Assembly (NCBI GenBank): GCA_030619365.1
Contig: JAUXBQ010000002.1
Coordinates: forward strand, 1 to 28,892
DNA: 28,892 nucleotides
Source of the DNA: a candidate division FCPU426 bacterium
GTDB taxonomy: Bacteria; Oederibacteriota; JAAXVQ01; JAUVAV01
Direction of reading: 5' to 3'
How positions within the stretch are numbered: the first letter of the stretch is position 1; each line of letters opens with the position of its first letter. Below are positions 27,852 through 28,892 of the stretch, piece after piece. Made by a program: the position numbers and the translations under genes. The notes under the pieces were generated by a model. That model ran no database searches. It was not told the origin of the DNA and saw only the letters and a list, made by a program, of their open reading frames with translations.

Positions 27852-28259
27852 ATGACGGATTCTAAGTTTGGTGAAATCGAATTTGAACGCCGCGTCTTTC
27901 CGCGTTTCGTGATTCATCTTCCAGTCAGCTATACGTTGGCAAACGGCGCGGAAGGCGCGGAAGGCGCGGAAGGCGCGGAGGGCGGGGAAGGCGTGACCAA
28001 TGACGCCTCGCTGAGCGGATTGCAGATATACGTTTCCGAGAAACTCAATCCGAACGACAAAGTCAAGATAAGGCTGTCCCTTTCCGAGGGCAACACCGTG
28101 CACACGATTCAGGCCCTGGCCCGGGTTGTCTGGTTTCGGGAAAACCCCTCACATGATCCCAAACCGTATAAAATGGGTTTGGAATTCGTTGATATTTCCG
28201 CCGAGTCACTGAAGTACTTAAAATGGTTCGAACAGCTCTGGCTGAACCAGGCCAGTTGA
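27852..28259 (+). CDS. PilZ-domain protein 4 with Gly-Ala-Glu repeat
   Basis: The 135-residue protein has RRVFPR (RxxxR) at residues 13-18, the second motif DASLSG (DxSxxG), and the usual strands (VKIRLSLS, IQALARVVWF, YKMGLEFVDI) and final helix. Between the first strand and the second motif it carries a run of GAE units encoded by a 9-bp tandem repeat, absent from its neighbours. It is most like PilZ 3 (same ERR/DRR-x-x-PR start, same length class), so the two may be old duplicates. GAGGAT lies about 5-6 bases before the ATG at 27852. Confidence 0.9.
   Translation: MTDSKFGEIEFERRVFPRFVIHLPVSYTLANGAEGAEGAEGAEGGEGVTNDASLSGLQIYVSEKLNPNDKVKIRLSLSEGNTVHTIQALARVVWFRENPSHDPKPYKMGLEFVDISAESLKYLKWFEQLWLNQAS
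27945..27989 (+). repeat. 9-bp tandem repeat, five units, in PilZ 4
   Basis: Units of GGCGCGGAA start at 27945, 27954, 27963, 27972 and 27981; the fourth ends in G and the fifth is GGCGGGGAA. Each adds three residues (Gly-Ala-Glu type), so copy changes keep the frame and only alter loop length. Confidence 0.88.
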
Positions 28260-28313
28260 ATCCGGCGCCTCTTCCATTTTTCTTTCCTTGGATTTTCGGG
28301 ACATCGAAAAAAC

Positions 28314-28342
28314 TTGAACATCCGGGCGGGCCACGGTAATAT
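28314..28342 (+). promoter_or_regulatory. promoter of ilvE
   Basis: TTGAAC (28314-28319), 17 bases, TAATAT (28337-28342). The leader of about 88 bases contains two ACCGGT hexamers (28377-28382 and 28399-28404) that can pair across a 16-base loop. No leader peptide rich in Ile, Val or Leu and no T-box is seen. Confidence 0.65.
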
Positions 28343-28436
28343 GACAAACTAAAATTCGCTTTTTTTACGGTCTCCTACCGGTGTTTCCAGCCGGGCGGAC
28401 CGGTGATGCCAAGAGCAAGCTAAGGGAGGTTTGATT

Positions 28437-28892
28437 ATGTCTTTTCCAGCCAAAGTGATCTGGATGGACGGTAAAATGGTTCCCTGGGACCAGGCGCAAG
28501 TGCATGTGCTGACCCATGCCCTGCATTACGGCTCCTGCGCCTTCGACGGGCTGCGCATGTACGCCAATTCCCGGGGCTCATTTATCCTCCGGCTGCGGGA
28601 ACACATAAAGCGCCTAGTGGATTCGGCGAAAATATATCGAATGGAAGCGCCATACACCCTGGACCAATTATGCCAGGCCGTGAAAGAGACCCTGCTGGCC
28701 AATGATTTGCGGGAGGCGTATATCCGCCCCTTTATTTTTCGAGGATACCACTCCCTGGGCCTGAATCCCTTTCAGTGCCCGGTGGTGACTGCGATGGCGG
28801 TTTGGGAGTGGGGCCCCTTTTTGGGTGAAGAAGCGCTGGAAAAGGGGGTTTCCGTGCGCATTGCCTCCTGGAACCGGCCGGCGCCCAATACC
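28437..28892 (+). CDS. ilvE: branched-chain amino acid aminotransferase (partial, 5' end)
   Basis: 152 codons to the window edge without a stop. The protein begins KVIWMDGKMVPWDQAQVHVL, then HALHYGSCAFDGLRMY, LREHIKRLVDSAKIYRM and YIRPFIFRGYHSLGLNP, which is the N-terminal half of fold-type IV aminotransferases of the IlvE group. The enzyme moves the amino group between glutamate and the keto acids of Leu, Ile and Val. The PLP-binding lysine would lie just beyond the end. D-amino acid aminotransferase and aminodeoxychorismate lyase share the fold, but the DGK/HYG...FDGLR pattern fits IlvE best. AGGGAGG is 7 bases before the ATG at 28437. Confidence 0.93.
   Translation, partial: MSFPAKVIWMDGKMVPWDQAQVHVLTHALHYGSCAFDGLRMYANSRGSFILRLREHIKRLVDSAKIYRMEAPYTLDQLCQAVKETLLANDLREAYIRPFIFRGYHSLGLNPFQCPVVTAMAVWEWGPFLGEEALEKGVSVRIASWNRPAPNT

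Noticed and set aside
27945..27989. CRISPR-like or satellite array
   Set aside because: The 9-bp units have no spacers and lie inside a coding frame. No direct repeats with regular spacers occur anywhere in the window.
28343..28436. Attenuator or T-box in the ilvE leader
   Set aside because: No leader peptide rich in branched-chain codons, no T-box sequence and no terminator stem; only a weak ACCGGT pairing.

Overview
The window looks like chromosomal DNA of a free-living, diderm (Gram-negative type), largely anaerobic bacterium. Several lipoproteins with lipoboxes, a PBP1A-like N-terminus, a LytM-like envelope protein and a sigma-54 regulator point to a diderm. A PerR / rubrerythrin / flavodiiron protein cluster is typical of anaerobes. 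The gene set (metX-metW, ExeA-like ATPase plus TPR protein, many c-di-GMP proteins, SAM-I riboswitch) would fit a deltaproteobacterial / Desulfobacterota-like lineage, but the sequence alone does not fix the taxon. No prophage, insertion sequence, transposase or CRISPR array is visible.

Layout. 1-170: start of a PBP1A-like gene running out of the window on the minus strand. 390-1604: tyrS. 1794-2663: a MerR helix-turn-helix fused to a degenerate GGDEF domain, closed by a strong terminator. 2664-3252: no protein gene, but tRNA-Leu(CAA) on the minus strand, two GTAGGGGCG-type palindromes and one copy of a second repeat family. 3253-6155: TPR protein and ExeA/GspA-like ATPase. 6156-6669: tRNA-Gly(GCC), tRNA-Cys(GCA) and two more copies of the second repeat family. 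6670-9409: sigma-54 response regulator and a lipoprotein with a histone-H1-like tail. 9479-10315: rhomboid protease on the minus strand.

10500-13828 is a methionine operon. A SAM-I riboswitch with a terminator precedes metX, and metW, a small lipoprotein, an NFU-type Fe-S protein and a NUDIX hydrolase follow, mostly with overlapping stop and start codons. 13924-17021 holds a metallo-beta-lactamase-fold hydrolase and then perR-rbr-flavodiiron protein, an oxygen and peroxide defence unit. A short, apparently frameshifted lipoprotein reading frame overlaps the end of the flavodiiron gene. 17384-18373 is an intact diguanylate cyclase, convergent with an EF-G paralogue (20479-18389, minus) that has a strong promoter and a structured leader.

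20863-28259 is rich in c-di-GMP effectors. After an iron-type alcohol dehydrogenase come a PilZ protein, a LytM-like lipoprotein that has lost its zinc ligands, a 1021-residue polytopic membrane protein resembling GT-C glycosyltransferases, and three more PilZ proteins, each with its own leader. ilvE begins at 28437 and runs off the end. The best candidate for something new is this envelope locus with four PilZ proteins, read together with the MerR-GGDEF fusion and the intact cyclase. The second is a repeat family whose inverted ends change in a compensating way between copies.
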